From NCBI RefSeq assembly GCF_900079725.1, contig NZ_LT599032.1:3210155-3274154 (forward strand): a stretch of 64,000 nucleotides of DNA. Reading direction: 5' to 3'. Position 1 is the first letter of the stretch. Every line of letters begins with the position of its first letter. The stretch is from an uncultured Dysgonomonas sp. GTDB taxonomy: Bacteria > Bacteroidota > Bacteroidia > Bacteroidales > Dysgonomonadaceae. The notes under the pieces are model-generated. The model ran no database searches. It worked only from the letters and a program-made list of their open reading frames with translations, and had not been told where the DNA came from. Positions 26,330 to 34,800 of the stretch are shown in pieces. The translations under genes and the position numbers were made by a program.

Positions 26330-26788
26330 TCAAATGATAAGTACCCGGATAAGGGACAAGTAATCCCTCGGAGGAATTTCGGGAGGTGATTCAAACTGAG
26401 TATATTCATCGGTATATTCTACCTTTTCGGGTAAAATATTCGAAGTGACAGCCAGTGAAGCATCCGAGATCCACACAAAAGGAGTTGCCACCTGAGGACG
26501 GAATGATGAGGCATCTATATCTATAGACAAGCGGGATGCCGAACAGTGTGTTTCGCTTTTAAACGAAGTTTCACACGTGTCGTGATGCGCTGTATCTTTA
26601 ACAGAACAGCAGCCTGAAACTTCTTCAGTTTGACTAGCCTGTGCGCAGCATACATGTTGTTCGGTCATAAAAAGGGTCTGGCCACTGCAAGTAGTACAGC
26701 AGTAGTTTATAATTGTCACCCCTGCACCTGTGAAAAATACAGTTGCGGCGGCAATCAATAATATAAGTGTTTGACCAAACTTTTTCAT
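26330..26788 (-). CDS. HYC_CC_PP family cysteine-rich secreted protein
   Basis: A 152-residue exported protein with a hydrophobic signal (about 5-25), then a cysteine-rich part: NYCCTTC (about 28-34), VCCAQ (about 46), SGCCSVKD (about 58) and C/H residues in HHDTCE and ETHC. The C-terminal part has the PP signature (ESPPEIPPRDY, about 133). These are the marks of the HYC_CC_PP family, found in Bacteroidota next to metal-linked TonB receptors. Eleven cysteines and several histidines suggest metal binding in the periplasm. It is the first gene of a pair with the receptor gene. A TACCTTTG box lies only nine bases upstream of the ATG (26797-26804). Confidence 0.8.
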   Translation of the reverse strand: MKKFGQTLILLIAAATVFFTGAGVTIINYCCTTCSGQTLFMTEQHVCCAQASQTEEVSGCCSVKDTAHHDTCETSFKSETHCSASRLSIDIDASSFRPQVATPFVWISDASLAVTSNILPEKVEYTDEYTQFESPPEIPPRDYLSLIRVLII

Positions 26789-26796
26789 TTCAACTA

Positions 26797-26804
26797 CAAA
26801 GGTA
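26797..26804 (-). promoter_or_regulatory. −7-like box very close to the HYC_CC_PP start codon
   Basis: TACCTTTG on the minus strand, nine bases before the ATG at 26788. If used, the leader would be only a few bases long. Confidence 0.3.
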
Positions 26805-26880
26805 ATTATTTTTATATAACAGATAAGTTTTTAAGAAGTTTTAGCAGAAACATACTTATGATGTATTTCTTCTATACAAG

Positions 26881-27032
26881 TTTATCTATAAATAGAGCTG
26901 ATAGCCTTTAGCTGTTAGCTTATAGCTCTTTGAAAAATTGTAATTGTATTTAAAAATTGATAAATAAAAAGTATACGAAAGTTGTCAACTTTGTCAGTTT
27001 TTCGCCATACTGCCTTTCAAGAGAAAAACTGA
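26881..27032 (+). repeat. Mosaic intergenic repeat, copy 3 (module A plus hairpin)
   Basis: Module A (26881-26932, TTTATCTATAAATAGAGC to TAGCTCTTTGA) is followed by a stretch ending GTTGTCAACTTTGTCAGTTT. TCAGTTTTTC (26994-27003) and GAAAAACTGA (27023-27032) form a perfect 10-base stem directly after the murF-alr stop codon. It lacks a T-run on the minus strand, so it may only stabilise the 3' end. Confidence 0.6.
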
Positions 27033-29504
27033 TTACTCTTTATAATATATATGCTTAACCCTGTTGGATATCGATGTAAATATCTCATAAGGGATCGTAT
27101 TTATTTTTTTTGCCAAATCGGTTACCGGAAGATTTTCTCCGAAGATGGTAACAATATCCCCTTCTTTGACTTCTACGCCTGTAACGTCTATCATTGTCAG
27201 GTCCATGCATATATTACCAACAATAGAGACCTGGTGCCCGTTCACAAGGACAACCCCTACACCGTTTCCAAACTGCCGACTGATACCATCAGCGTAACCA
27301 ATCCGGATAGTGGCTATTGTAGCATCGTGGTCGAAATGTCCCTTACGCCCGTAACCAACGGTTTCTCCGGCCTTGATGTGTTTTATCTGCAAAATAGTGG
27401 TTTTCAGCGTACATACATTGCGAAGCCCGTTCAAGCCACTGGCACTGACACCATACAGGCTGATACCTAAGCGTACCATATCGAGTTGTTCTTCCGGGAA
27501 ACGTTCTATTCCTGCCGAGTTGAGAATATGCTTCATCACCGGATAATGGCAACTGTCTTCCACTTCTCCGGCTATCTTTTTAAATGTCCTGATCTGCTGA
27601 ATGGTGAAATCATCAAAGTTCCAGCTTTCACTAGCGGCCAGATGGGAGAATACGGATTGTATGCGTACACCGGTCTGCCCTTTGACGCGATCCATTAATT
27701 CAGGTATATCCTCTTCTGTAAATCCGAGACGATGCATACCCGTATCTATCTTTATATGTATCGGGTAGTTGGTTATACCCTGCAATTTAGCCTCTTTAAT
27801 GAAGGCATCCAGTATTCTGAAATTATAGACCTCTGGTTCTAAAGAGTATGTAGCAAGTTCCTCAAAGCCTCCGACTTCCGAATTGAGGACTATAACAGGA
27901 ACTTTTATACCTTGTTTACGCAAGACTACACCTTCCTCGGCAACTGCGACTGCAAGATAATCACATTTATGGTACTGGAGCGTTTTTGCTACCTCGGACG
28001 AGCCTGTGCCATATCCGTCGGCCTTGACCATACAGATCATCTTAGTTTTTGGATTAAGCTTGGAACGGTAAAATTTAAAGTTATGGACAATAGCATCCAA
28101 GTCCACATCCAGTACGGTCTCATGGGTCTTTACCTCCAGCAGTTTATTTATACTCTCGAAAGAGAAGCTTCTCGCCCCCTTCAACAGGATGAACATATCA
28201 TGGAAATCGTGCCAGATGTTGGAGTGTATAAAGTCTTCGGTAGTATTAAAGAACAAACTTTCGGTGTCTTTAAACATCTCCTTGTGAGCCGATATTTCCT
28301 GACCTATACCGATCAGAAGGTCTATTTTCTTATTCAAAACCAGATTGGCGGCCAGATAGTACAACTCGCGCGGAATAAGTCCCGATTGCGGAATGTCGGA
28401 TATAATAAGTACCTTTTTCTGTTCGCTGGTGGTAGCACGCTGTGCAAGAAAGTCCAATGCTATATTCAAAGAATTGATATCCGAGTTGTACGAGTCATTG
28501 ATGAGAGTAGAATTATTCTTCCCCTGACGCACATCGAGCCGCATAGCTACAGGCTCGAGAGTCGACATGCGCTCATTTATGTCAGGAAGCGACATATGAA
28601 GATAGAATGCTGTAGCCAGTACATGGATCGCATCTTCGATAGAAGCATCGTCAGAGAATGGAATCACCAGCTTAGATGCCATACCCAAAACAGAATAATG
28701 AATAGTCGTTGATTTTTCCTGCTTCTCTATTTTCATTATGTACAACGGACTCTTACTTGAACCCCTGCGTGACCATGTTAGACGTTTATGTGACAGACAC
28801 GCAATTTCCATACATTCATCTATCAGTTCATTTTCTTCTTCGCAAATGATAACATCGCAATTGATAAACAGTTCCAGTTTCTCCAGACATTTCTGCTTCA
28901 TGGATTTAAAGCCTTCCTGATGAGCCTGTCCGATATTGGTGAGAATGCCTATAGTAGGACGGATAATCGCCTCCAGCTTCGACATCTCTTCCGGTTGGGA
29001 AATCCCTGCTTCAAAAATACCGAGTTGCGTATGATCATTCATTTGCCACACCGACAGCGGTACTCCTATCTGGGAATTGTAACTGCGGGGCGAATGGGTT
29101 ATATTAAAGTCCTGATGAAGTATCTGGTATAACCATTCTTTGACTACTGTTTTTCCATTGCTGCCTGTTATACCAATAACAGGGATATCGAATTGATTGC
29201 GATGATATGCCGCAATACGCTGCAATGCAGCCAGGGTATTTGTTACTACAAGGAAGTTCGCATCGTTATAATTCTCCCAGTCCGGCAACATTTGAGAAAC
29301 CACAAAGTTGCGGACTCCCAGTTCATATAGTTCGTTGATATATTTATGTCCATCGTTATTCTTCGTGGATAAGGCAAAGAATAATGTTTCAGCCGGATAA
29401 AACACTTGCCGGCTATCGGTAAGCAATATACTTATGTCGGCATCGTTCAGCTCGGATGCAATAGCATCGAGTATCTTTGCTATTTTATGAATGGAATATT
29501 TCAT
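27033..29504 (-). CDS. murF/alr: Bifunctional MurF ligase / alanine racemase
   Basis: An 823-residue fusion typical of Bacteroidota. The N-terminal half (about 1-455) is UDP-N-acetylmuramoyl-tripeptide:D-alanyl-D-alanine ligase, with its ATP loop GITGSNGKTVVKEW (about 111-124). The C-terminal half (about 460-823) is PLP-dependent alanine racemase, with the cofactor lysine at residue 494 in MVKADGYGTGS and the second-subunit catalytic region containing GNICMDLTMIDVT near residue 770. It thus makes D-Ala and adds D-Ala-D-Ala to the peptidoglycan precursor in the cytoplasm. It follows the GSCFA gene by 19 bases, suggesting one transcript. Both halves look complete. Confidence 0.96.
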   Translation of the reverse strand: MKYSIHKIAKILDAIASELNDADISILLTDSRQVFYPAETLFFALSTKNNDGHKYINELYELGVRNFVVSQMLPDWENYNDANFLVVTNTLAALQRIAAYHRNQFDIPVIGITGSNGKTVVKEWLYQILHQDFNITHSPRSYNSQIGVPLSVWQMNDHTQLGIFEAGISQPEEMSKLEAIIRPTIGILTNIGQAHQEGFKSMKQKCLEKLELFINCDVIICEEENELIDECMEIACLSHKRLTWSRRGSSKSPLYIMKIEKQEKSTTIHYSVLGMASKLVIPFSDDASIEDAIHVLATAFYLHMSLPDINERMSTLEPVAMRLDVRQGKNNSTLINDSYNSDINSLNIALDFLAQRATTSEQKKVLIISDIPQSGLIPRELYYLAANLVLNKKIDLLIGIGQEISAHKEMFKDTESLFFNTTEDFIHSNIWHDFHDMFILLKGARSFSFESINKLLEVKTHETVLDVDLDAIVHNFKFYRSKLNPKTKMICMVKADGYGTGSSEVAKTLQYHKCDYLAVAVAEEGVVLRKQGIKVPVIVLNSEVGGFEELATYSLEPEVYNFRILDAFIKEAKLQGITNYPIHIKIDTGMHRLGFTEEDIPELMDRVKGQTGVRIQSVFSHLAASESWNFDDFTIQQIRTFKKIAGEVEDSCHYPVMKHILNSAGIERFPEEQLDMVRLGISLYGVSASGLNGLRNVCTLKTTILQIKHIKAGETVGYGRKGHFDHDATIATIRIGYADGISRQFGNGVGVVLVNGHQVSIVGNICMDLTMIDVTGVEVKEGDIVTIFGENLPVTDLAKKINTIPYEIFTSISNRVKHIYYKE

Positions 29505-29523
29505 GTCTGTCTCTTCTTTCTTT

Positions 29524-30504
29524 TTATAGACGGCTCTCTAATTCAGAGGCTTCGTCACTACAGCAAATGTATGGATATTTCTCGTTGAAGGCTTTAATCT
29601 TTAACAAAGTTTGCCTTAAAAAATGCTTATACTCATCGGTTTCAGCATTGAAAGGCCGATGATTGAGAGCAAGATGTATCTTGTTCCATTCTTCTATTAC
29701 CGGATGAGTTTCGGCTCTAAAATACGTATCGGAAAATCGTTCCCATATATAGTTGATCGCCATTGTATTCGGATGCGTCATATCATCATTATAGAATCGG
29801 TAATCACGCAGTTCATCTAGAACAATTTCATAGGAGGGAAAGTAGTGCAACCCTGTTGCTTTCTCCCTTAATTTATCAATAGCGAGGAGCAATGTCGATT
29901 TGCTAAGTTGATTTTCGTGGGCGCCATCTTTCATGTGGCGGATAGGGCTTATGGTAAACAGGATTTGGAGAGTCGGGTTTATCAGTCTTAGTTCATCTAT
30001 CAAGGATTTCCAGTCATTCACAATATCATCGACAGAAAGCCGGTATCTGTCAAAATCCGATGCGGGCAGTTTATGGCAATTGCCTACGACCATATTGCTT
30101 TTTTTCGACCGGAAGACATATGCCGTGCCGAATGTGATGAACAGAATATCTGCCTGTTGTAAATCAGCAGAAGATTTTTCGATTTTTGTGTTTATTCCTC
30201 CAATACATTTATCTATATCTGTATTAGAGAATATACTATGATGGAAAAAGCTATGATAAAGCCCTTTGTATTCGAAAATATCGTTTTCGGTGAATTTCTT
30301 TTTTTCGATGAGTAGCCTTAAAGCCTGACTGATCGATTGGGGGTTGTAAAGTACACCAAACGGATTGAGATTTACATTAAATTTATTATCGGCAAGCAAT
30401 CTTCCTATATTCTCAATAAAGCAGGAACCAATCATTAATATGCTGCTTCTATGAGAAACTGTCAGGTCTGATTTTGGTATTTCTATTTTTGTCCTGAATT
30501 CCAT
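29524..30504 (-). CDS. GSCFA domain protein
   Basis: A 326-residue protein with the name-giving motif in ILMIGSCFIENIG (about 23-35), followed by NPFGVLYNP (about 47-55). ITFGTAYVF (about 124) and FTISPIRHMKDG (about 205-216) are further conserved blocks of the GSCFA family, which has an SGNH-hydrolase-like arrangement: Ser in GSC, and His in DDMTHPN (about 259-265). Such folds include acetyl-esterases and acyltransferases, so a cell-envelope modifying role beside MurF/Alr is a fair guess, but the substrate is unknown. A −7 box (TATTTTTG, 30528-30535, minus) lies 24 bases upstream. Confidence 0.88.
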   Translation of the reverse strand: MEFRTKIEIPKSDLTVSHRSSILMIGSCFIENIGRLLADNKFNVNLNPFGVLYNPQSISQALRLLIEKKKFTENDIFEYKGLYHSFFHHSIFSNTDIDKCIGGINTKIEKSSADLQQADILFITFGTAYVFRSKKSNMVVGNCHKLPASDFDRYRLSVDDIVNDWKSLIDELRLINPTLQILFTISPIRHMKDGAHENQLSKSTLLLAIDKLREKATGLHYFPSYEIVLDELRDYRFYNDDMTHPNTMAINYIWERFSDTYFRAETHPVIEEWNKIHLALNHRPFNAETDEYKHFLRQTLLKIKAFNEKYPYICCSDEASELESRL

Positions 30505-30527
30505 TTGTTAGATAAGATATGGTTGCA

Positions 30528-30535
30528 CAAAAATA
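30528..30535 (-). promoter_or_regulatory. −7 box of the GSCFA–murF/alr operon
   Basis: TATTTTTG on the minus strand, about 24 bases before the ATG at 30504. No −33 box is evident. Confidence 0.35.
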
Positions 30536-30692
30536 AGAAAAAGGAAGATAAGAATGGGGTATATTCTAATGATATATTTTATATCTTAAATTATTAGTTT
30601 GTATTTAAAATTGAATCTTGTGCCGCTTTAAACTCAGGATATTTTGGGTTAGAATGTTTTTTTTGCGAACGGTTATATAATCTAACGAAACC

Positions 30693-31466
30693 CTAGCGTT
30701 CTTTGAAATCATTTTTATGTAAAACACGTAATACCATCTCTCGTCGCTGACGGGATATCGTGATACTCGACCCATCTTTCATCAATATATACCCTCCGTC
30801 GGTTTTCACAAAACTTTTTACTTCATTCAGGTTTATCAGATGGGACTGGTGTACCCGAAGGAAATTTATAGGAGAGAGTAATTCGTCGTATTCCTTAAGA
30901 GTCTTTGAGATCAATAATTTCTCGCCACTCTTGAGATAGAAAAATGTATAATTCCCATCCGATTCGCACCGGATAATATTCATAATCTCTACGAATTCAA
31001 TTTTATCGGACAGAGGCAGGGCTATCATCTTCTTATTATCCTGTTTGCTTCTGTTATTCAGTAAATTAAGCATTCGTGTATTATTTTGTTTACCGCGTAT
31101 TGTTTCTATCGCCTTATCCACTGCTTTCAATAACTCCATCGTATCTATTGGTTTCACAATGTAATCCAGTGCCGATATTTTGATTGCTTTAACTGCATAA
31201 CTGGTGAATGCGGTCACAAAAATCACTTCGAAATCAAATTTGGAAAGACTCTCCAGCATAGAGAAGCCATCACCGCCCGGCATTTCCACATCAAGAAAGA
31301 CTAGGTCGGGTTTTAATTCTACGATATTCTGCCGGCCTTCAAGCGCCGACGAACATAAAGCAACGATCTCAACCGTAGGACAGTATTCAGAGAGAAGCCG
31401 CTGTAGGTTTTCACGATTATTTTGCTCGTCTTCTACAATAATTGCTCGTATAGGAATATTTGTCAT
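30693..31466 (-). CDS. LytTR-type response regulator
   Basis: A 257-residue two-component response regulator. The receiver domain (about 6-125) has the acidic pair IVEDE (10-14), the phospho-acceptor Asp59 in LVFLDVEMPGGDG, and Lys in DYIVKPID (about 107). The DNA-binding LytTR domain (about 150-252) includes IIRCESDGNYTFFYL and FLRVHQSHLINLNEV. This is the LytR/AlgR architecture. It lies 13 bases after the partner sensor-kinase gene and is surely co-transcribed with it. Targets are not indicated by the context; ackA–pta are the nearest metabolic genes but have their own promoter. Confidence 0.94.
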   Translation of the reverse strand: MTNIPIRAIIVEDEQNNRENLQRLLSEYCPTVEIVALCSSALEGRQNIVELKPDLVFLDVEMPGGDGFSMLESLSKFDFEVIFVTAFTSYAVKAIKISALDYIVKPIDTMELLKAVDKAIETIRGKQNNTRMLNLLNNRSKQDNKKMIALPLSDKIEFVEIMNIIRCESDGNYTFFYLKSGEKLLISKTLKEYDELLSPINFLRVHQSHLINLNEVKSFVKTDGGYILMKDGSSITISRQRREMVLRVLHKNDFKER

Positions 31467-31479
31467 CTATATCTTAGTT

Positions 31480-34272
31480 TTAAACGGGTATCGATATTGT
31501 AACCATACACCCGGTGATTTTACGATCTGTTTCAATATTCTCTATTTGCAAACCGATCTCGAGTTTCAATTCTTTGTTTAACAGCTTCAGCCGTTCACGG
31601 ATTGCCTGTAATCCAAATCCTGCTTTTGCCACGTCTTCCGGCACAAAATAACCATTTCCCGTATCTTTTACAGTTACATATAGCACTTGTCCGGTCATGG
31701 TAAAGGTCAACTTTATATGTCCACCCCCCTTAGGAACAACCCCATGTTTCACTGCATTTTCAACAATCGGCTGAATCAACATTCCGGGAATTTCCTCGTT
31801 CTCCACGTCGATGCTCTCATCTATATCGATAGTATACTTGAAAGGTATACGCAACTGTTCGAGGCGAAGGTATAACTCCAATTGCTCTATTTCCTCTGAC
31901 AGAGTAATCAGTCTCTTCTCCGATGTTGATAATACCAGACGAAGCAGTTTTGCAAAGTTAACCAAATAGTCATTCGCTTCTTTATCCTTCTTCTGATTTA
32001 TAAGATTCTGAATGGAACCTAGAGCATTGAAAGTAAAATGTGGATTCATCTGGGCGCGGATAGCTTTTAGCTCAAGCTCCGAAATACGTCTCTTGATGCG
32101 TTCGCGGCGTTGGATTACCAGTCGTACGATGAAAAATGTAAGTATTACAGAGAAAAGCGAAGATATAATAATAGGCACCAGAATACCGCTCGAAGCGGTA
32201 CTCTGATTCTTTTGTTTTTGAATATCTTCTTCTATTACTGATAAGATAAGAATGCCTGAGTCGTTATAGTTACCCAGTACCCTATCCAGAATAGTCCCAT
32301 CACTTCTCATTATGATATAACATCCTTTTCGGGTGATAACTTTATCATAATAATCACGTAATTTATCGTCGGATACAAAAGTGATATACTCCTGCGCATT
32401 GTTACTTTTTTCAAAAAGGGATTTCCTTGATTCGGAAGTTATTACGCAGGGCGTTATTTTATCCCGGAGATAATCATTTTCCTTATCTGATTCTTTATAC
32501 GGATTCTTCAGTTGAAGGTTAAAGGATTCTGTTAATCCTTCATCTACAAGCAATACGATATAACTATCAGATGCATTTTTCAATGGTATATAGTTCTGAA
32601 TTGCCAGATTAAGATTTTTAATATTCGCTCCGGGTTCTACTTTTTCCACCTGTTCATGCATAGAAGTTATGCTTGTACGTAATCCGGGTTCAGAGCATTT
32701 TCTCAGGAAGTCGTCGTATTCTCTCTGGCTATCCTCCAGATGAAAGCCTGTCATCAGATATTTTAGTGTCTCAGAGGTCAGATAAAACCGTGGATATCCC
32801 CAGAATATGGCATCAGCAAAGTAATATTTGGGAATATGTTCTTGAAGATACCTCATTCCGGTAAGCACATCATCATTTGTCTGCCATGCTTTGTAGCTAT
32901 AATAGCTATTCAAAAACTTTCCATAAGTATAAGGCTGGTATAAGTAGTCGGAAGCAGGAAATATACACCCAAATTCTTTACTCGTCCAGTCTATTTGATA
33001 CTGTAGAGGCATTGGTTTCATAAAGTCCCCGATATTCTGCTGCGTTATAACATTATGCATGTTTACTTTTTCGGACAAATACCAATAGTTGTATGATAGT
33101 TCTGCCGATCTTACCCAATAAGCATTCATTCCTTTGCTATAAGTTTGCAGCAGGATCTGATGTTTGGCTTTACCTTTGTTGAAAAAGTCGTCTATCTGTT
33201 GCTGAGTAATTTTGCATATTTCACCATAGTTCCGTAACCCTTTTTCCTCCTTATAAAACTTTACGATTTGGTTAGTATAGGCTGAATTGGCACTGCCCCT
33301 GCCTGTAAATAAATAGTCATTTTCTGCAGTATTATATTCTATCTTTATTGAATCATCAGGTGTGAGGTCCAGTGAAAGGCCATTAATTTCCATCCTTTTT
33401 GGTGATGGCAGGAAGAATTCAAAGGTATATGAACCATCAGATGACTTTTTTGCAGGCCTGATTCTTTCGTCATTATTAGTTATAAAGATACGATCCTCGG
33501 GTATATCTTTTGAGGGCGTATATATCAGACGTACATTCGGCTGAAGATCAAAAGACGCAGAAACTAGCTGTACGAATGTAGGAGCTTGGGTGTTCTGGAG
33601 AGTGACCGAATTTCTTAAATCGACAAACCATGATATCAGACTGCCTTCTCCGCTCTTTTCTATCCAGTTGTTGAAGAATCCTTGGGCTGCAGTTTTCAAA
33701 ATCGCTTCAAAATCTAATGTAAGATCTTGCGGAGGTCCCCCTCCTCCTATTATTTTCACCCCTGTTGTTATCTGTAGTAAATCGCTATACCATTTTTTTC
33801 TGTCACGAGTAAATATTCCACTTTCTTCAGAAATGGGGAAAAAGTTAGTACTTACTTTCCCATCTTTTATACTTGCAGAAAGGATAACGTTGTTATCTCT
33901 AAATAAATAGAATATGCTTTCACCATTTGCATAACGACTAAAGAAATGAGAGTCATAATAATTATATACCTTAAACGGGCTATATGGGTTTAGATCATAT
34001 TGATCCTTATCCTGAAAATGTGCAAACCAATTGGTAGGTTTGATTCCAAATCTGACAGAGTCTTTATCCACAGAAAGGACATCGAACTGTACTTCTATCT
34101 TTTGTACCTGATCGAAATCCCATATCGAATTATGTCCAACCGCTCCATCTGACACAGTTACTTTAAGCCTGAATGAGTCGCCTTGCCTCAGTTTGTCGAA
34201 GGTTCGCACCTCTTTGGCTTGGGCAAACATAGAGGTTAACACCAGCAATAGAATCAATAGTCTCGTTTTCAT
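31480..34272 (-). CDS. LytS-like sensor histidine kinase with large exported N-terminal region
   Basis: A 930-residue sensor kinase. A cleavable signal peptide (MKTRLLILLLVLTSMFAQA) opens a periplasmic region of about 670 residues. One membrane helix (about 693-715, ILVPIIISSLFSVILTFFIV) leads to a cytoplasmic His_kinase domain with the phospho-acceptor His745 in AQMNPHFTFNALGSIQ, and a HATPase domain with IQPIVENAVKHG and GNGYFVP. The periplasmic part resembles the N-terminal beta domain and fold of TlpA/thioredoxin-like Bacteroidales proteins (DSIKIEYN, then GRGSANSAYTNQIVKFYKEE), but I see no CxxC. Start 34272 is preferred over 34305 because the signal peptide begins there. It pairs with the LytTR regulator. 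Confidence 0.9.
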   Translation of the reverse strand: MKTRLLILLLVLTSMFAQAKEVRTFDKLRQGDSFRLKVTVSDGAVGHNSIWDFDQVQKIEVQFDVLSVDKDSVRFGIKPTNWFAHFQDKDQYDLNPYSPFKVYNYYDSHFFSRYANGESIFYLFRDNNVILSASIKDGKVSTNFFPISEESGIFTRDRKKWYSDLLQITTGVKIIGGGGPPQDLTLDFEAILKTAAQGFFNNWIEKSGEGSLISWFVDLRNSVTLQNTQAPTFVQLVSASFDLQPNVRLIYTPSKDIPEDRIFITNNDERIRPAKKSSDGSYTFEFFLPSPKRMEINGLSLDLTPDDSIKIEYNTAENDYLFTGRGSANSAYTNQIVKFYKEEKGLRNYGEICKITQQQIDDFFNKGKAKHQILLQTYSKGMNAYWVRSAELSYNYWYLSEKVNMHNVITQQNIGDFMKPMPLQYQIDWTSKEFGCIFPASDYLYQPYTYGKFLNSYYSYKAWQTNDDVLTGMRYLQEHIPKYYFADAIFWGYPRFYLTSETLKYLMTGFHLEDSQREYDDFLRKCSEPGLRTSITSMHEQVEKVEPGANIKNLNLAIQNYIPLKNASDSYIVLLVDEGLTESFNLQLKNPYKESDKENDYLRDKITPCVITSESRKSLFEKSNNAQEYITFVSDDKLRDYYDKVITRKGCYIIMRSDGTILDRVLGNYNDSGILILSVIEEDIQKQKNQSTASSGILVPIIISSLFSVILTFFIVRLVIQRRERIKRRISELELKAIRAQMNPHFTFNALGSIQNLINQKKDKEANDYLVNFAKLLRLVLSTSEKRLITLSEEIEQLELYLRLEQLRIPFKYTIDIDESIDVENEEIPGMLIQPIVENAVKHGVVPKGGGHIKLTFTMTGQVLYVTVKDTGNGYFVPEDVAKAGFGLQAIRERLKLLNKELKLEIGLQIENIETDRKITGCMVTISIPV

Positions 34273-34536
34273 AATAACAAATTTAATTAATAACTTAAAT
34301 CTCAAGTCAAATCTATGATTTAATATTATTCTGGAATGTTGTTATTATTATATAGCTATCCGGAGCTATTAAATGGTTATAAGAGGTTATTATCCGAAAC
34401 AAGTCTTTCCGCATGATCATACCAGTCATATAGCGATGAATAAACCTTATTTATAAAGTCCTGAAAATATTTTTATATTGTAATTTATGGGATTTATGTG
34501 TTTTCGGAGTAATGGTATTTATTTAATCAAACTGCT

Positions 34537-34568
34537 ATAAAAAAGAAAAGGTTGTCATCCCGACAACC
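34537..34568 (-). terminator. Terminator of the candidate small RNA
   Basis: On the minus strand GGTTGTC (34562-34568) pairs with GACAACC (34550-34556) around a five-base loop, followed by CTTTTCTTTTTT. Confidence 0.75.
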
Positions 34569-34609
34569 AATCTTCATTGTTAACCTTAAATCTAATACTA
34601 TGAAAAACA
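34538..34609 (-). ncRNA. Candidate ~70-nt small RNA
   Basis: In the 528-base gap between the kinase gene and ackA, the minus strand has a complete transcription unit without a credible open frame. A near-perfect promoter (TTTG 34643-34646, 20-base spacer, TATCTTTG 34615-34622) predicts a start near 34609. About 70 bases later a perfect 7-base stem and a T-rich run form an intrinsic terminator. The segment contains TAGTATTAGATTTAAGGTTA and no start codon with a sizeable frame. It may be a stand-alone sRNA or an attenuated leader for the kinase gene 266 bases further on. Similar units (Bacteroidales-1-type RNAs with promoter and terminator) are known in the order; I cannot say whether this is one. 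Confidence 0.55.
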
Positions 34610-34614
34610 CATTA

Positions 34615-34646
34615 CAAAGATAAGGGGCGTTTGGGAATATTCCAAA
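34615..34646 (-). promoter_or_regulatory. Consensus Bacteroidota promoter of the small RNA
   Basis: TTTG (34643-34646) and TATCTTTG (34615-34622) are separated by 20 bases on the minus strand, the best promoter match in the window. Confidence 0.7.
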
Positions 34647-34745
34647 TAATATCAAGTGTTATTTTAACAGTTTAAATTTGTTTAACGGAGACCTTCGGAA
34701 TATCTGCTCAAATGTTAAATATCCTTGCGTATTATAAACAAATAA

Positions 34746-34769
34746 AAAAGGCCTGAAGCCAGGCCTTTT
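34746..34769 (-). terminator. Terminator after ackA
   Basis: AAAAGGCCT (34746-34754) and AGGCCTTTT (34761-34769) form a perfect 9-base stem with a six-base loop and A/T runs on both sides, 32 bases after the ackA stop. Confidence 0.85.
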
Positions 34770-34800
34770 TATATATTTCATTGATTATTAGGTGTTATGG

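Noticed and set aside
27912-28712. A 266-codon plus-strand frame opposite murF-alr
   Set aside because: Antisense to the fused enzyme; no recognisable motif.
34592-34622. A seven-codon plus-strand mini-frame (MKNTLQR) with an AT-rich lead that looks like a Bacteroidales start region
   Set aside because: Its sequence is better explained as the reverse of the consensus promoter and 5' part of the minus-strand small RNA.
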